Assembly (NCBI RefSeq): GCF_040412425.1 | Contig: NC_089749.1 | Location: 37,178,070-37,242,069 of the forward strand | Source: Macrobrachium rosenbergii | Taxonomy: Eukaryota; Arthropoda; Malacostraca; Decapoda; Palaemonidae | Reading direction: 5' to 3' | Length of the DNA stretch: 64,000 bases | Shown here: piece after piece, positions 61,716 to 64,000 of the stretch | Layout of the letters: the number at the start of each line of letters is the position of its first letter | Numbering within the stretch: position 1 is the first letter of the stretch | Position numbers and translations under genes: made by a program | Notes under the pieces: model-generated | What the model saw: only the letters and a program-made list of their open reading frames with translations | What the model was told of the DNA's origin: nothing | Databases searched by the model: none

Positions 61716-64000
61716 AGCTTAATCTTCTAGACTGACTGCCCAACTTTGGATGAAACACGAGTGACCTCTTGACCCTTGTAATAGTATAAGATTAGGAAGT
61801 GATGAAAACAGTCCATTATTTTAACATTCACTCAAGTTATTAAAATTAAGAAAGGCAAAACAATAACAGATGTTACAAGGAACAATGTTGTCTCTTGAAA
61901 TAATTTCCCAATCTGTTTTCGTATGAGTGAAACGAACAAAATGGCTTAAAAGGCATTTTTGTTAGTTTTGGTGGTGACACCACGTTATTGTACAGTAGTA
62001 GTTCTTGTTTTACAAATAGGGAATTCATAAATGCTCCAACGCACACAGGATACGAGTCAGCTTATGTCCCTCTCAGTGCAATTTGCTAGACGGGCATAAT
62101 AGTTAATCGGTACCAAGACGATGTAAGATCTCAGAGAACATTCAATTTAGGAAATTGATTAGAAACATTCACGGCGAATAGTTAATATCATATCTTGGTA
62201 AACTATGTATAGAATCAAAAGTGATGAAAGGAAACATGATGACTTTCATTCAAAAGCAAATGTAAAATTATCAGAAATGTTTTGCAAATCCTTTATTATG
62301 AAGTCTCATAAGGGAAATGGAGGAACACAAACTATTTTGATAATAAAGTATCAAGTGAATGGAAGTTTTTACCCACGACCAATTAGCTTTTGTAAGTTTC
62401 TAGTAGCTATAAACTTTTATAAGTAATTTTGCGAAATGGACATCGAATAATGTAGGGAAATATTGACTTGTAAACTGATTCGCATGGAGTAACTCCTATC
62501 TCGAGGCGTACAAACGTACGATGCACGAGTATATTCGGGGATTTGAATTATTTCATTTTAAGAAAAGCAAACTTTTTTCATAAGCCATGTATTTATACGA
62601 ATTTAATTGGTAAATCACTGTCGATGACCCCCGAAAATATGATCTGAGACGAGAAAAAAGATGAAATGTGTTGGTGACGTACAACATGTTTTCCGAACAT
62701 CCGTAAACAGTTCTCCACAATGCACTGGAAGGAAGCCGCGGAAATCTTTCGTTTTCAGTTGCCTGTAAGTCTTTGCTGTGACTCTGTAGTGAAGCCCGAT
62801 AAGTAAGACTTTGTGACTCTTATGTCTGTGATACAGAGACCTTTAATTGGTCATGAATTGAATGTGTTTATTGCACAGGCATACATTTAAAGAGATTTTA
62901 GTGAAAGAGCCAACATTCAAATTGGAATATCGGACTTAACTTCCATGGTTAGCTTGTGCAAAGTTGGGTAAGTTGTCAAACTCCTTGAGCGACTTCGATG
63001 GTAGTCTGTGTAGTGTGCAACTTGAAAGTGGGGGCAAATTTTAACCAAAACGCAGTTCGCTGGAAAAAAATTATTTTCCATGTGTATTTTCATGTAGTGT
63101 GAATGAATTTTGGTACATATATGATAGTCGTACCTCCCAACACTTAAGGTGGGTCAAACAAATATGGGGCAGTGTTCCTTTGTGGGAAACCAGGGGCTTG
63201 GGTGGGAGAACACCGAAAGGAAATCGGCACAGCAGAGATGATTAAATACACTCAGACCAAAGGGTAAAGCAGTACTTTTATGTAAAGGGCAAAGTTGTGT
63301 CTGTAGTGGCAATTAGGGTACCGTGCCATACAGATACAGAATCTGCAACCTAGCCTAACCATCCTTAACTGTGCTAACCGGACCTATTGGCCTACTGTGT
63401 CTAATGAGGCGCTCGCCATGTATAAAAAGTTGAGAATAAAAGCTGTTAAAAGTTGTTCACCATATCCTGAAATGTTAGAAAATGGTCTACCTTAATTAGT
63501 TAATGACATTCGGGTAATCAGCTCTTTTACCATGACAAACGTTTCCCAGATTTCAACGTGGAAGGCAGCGATGTCCTTTAGGCCCTTTCTTACAAAGCAT
63601 GCCAGGTGGATCGTTGATTGTCGGTCTGTAGGTAGCAGGTATTTGTAGACTGAACCAGTGGCATGAATAGGACGATCTCGGCTTCTTCTCTTGAGTCAGG
63701 CCAGTAACCCTGTTAGACCCAATCAAGCCAAAGTGAGCCCAACCAGACCCAAATGGATTCCATGTATTTAATACAATTAACCAGTCAGATTGAAACAGAA
63801 AAAAATGTGCGTGAAGTTGCTTATTCTATACTAATTTTATTTGTTGCAGTGATTCATAAAGTTTGTGGTATTTATTGTATGTAAAGTTGTTCATGCACTG
63901 TAGCCTACATTTAGAATAAAAAAAAAGAATTAGCATTTTATGATACAGTTCTAGGGACTTAATATGCTATTCAGTTATTGGTGTAAGCATTCCTTTTGAG
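61716..64000. other. AT-rich terminal region, nothing recognised
   Basis: 2.3 kb outside element J. The longest open frame (62205-62426, 73 codons) shows no known motif. No RNA gene, LTR edge or LINE similarity found. It may be old host intergenic DNA. Confidence 0.45.

Noticed and set aside
62205..62426. 73-codon open frame as a host gene
   Set aside because: No motif, no neighbours and AT-rich; an open frame of this length is expected by chance.

Overview
The window is eukaryotic and almost entirely transposable elements. No host gene, rRNA or tRNA gene was found. The mixture of element types is what I would expect from a large, repeat-rich arthropod genome. It includes related Ty3/Gypsy families whose Gag ends in an unusual C-x2-H-x9-C-x3-C motif, a DIRS retroelement, Jockey/I-like and CR1-like LINEs, a Merlin-like DNA transposon, and long (TA)n and (CT)n tracts. 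A decapod or other malacostracan crustacean is my best guess, inferred from element style only.

Layout. (1) 474-7849: Gypsy element B (+). Its 5' LTR is split by element A (496-2884, non-autonomous), and the 5' LTR of A is in turn split by a 516-bp retroposon. (2) 8296-10601: a (TA)n tract, a DIRS terminus fragment, and Gypsy element L (-), internally deleted and 5'-truncated. (3) 11076-12313: two solo LTRs. (4) 12484-33126: Gypsy element C (+), bounded by a perfect 5-bp target duplication. It contains Gypsy D (12611-21234, -), which itself contains gag-only element E (14074-17609, -). It also contains Merlin-like transposon F (21792-23873) and DIRS element G (about 24546-30640). (5) 33127-35351: retroposon and LTR scraps and a (TA)n tract. 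(6) 35352-40395: Gypsy K (+). (7) 40396-45890: LINE remnants, including one LINE inserted in another, and a solo K LTR. (8) 45895-48304: a pile of A-family LTRs. (9) 48304-61715: Gypsy J (+), 5'-truncated, containing Gypsy I (50450-60476, -), which contains Gypsy H (54561-59584, +). (10) 61716-64000: AT-rich sequence with nothing recognisable.

Order of events. Target-site duplications at each junction fix the relative order: the outer element is older. C precedes D, D precedes E; J precedes I, I precedes H; B precedes A. Nearly all coding regions carry frameshifts or stops. Part of this is real decay. Part may be assembly error, because D and H are near-identical yet broken at different places.

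Most unusual observations: (a) five Gypsy elements (D, H, I, K, L) each carry 3-4 copies of one 20-23-nt motif between the primer-binding site and the gag start, 17 copies in all; (b) a discrete unit of about 65 bp with two hairpins and an AAC tail recurs with the same 5' edge, each time inside an LTR close to its poly(A) signal, and is tandemly multiplied in the LTR of J.
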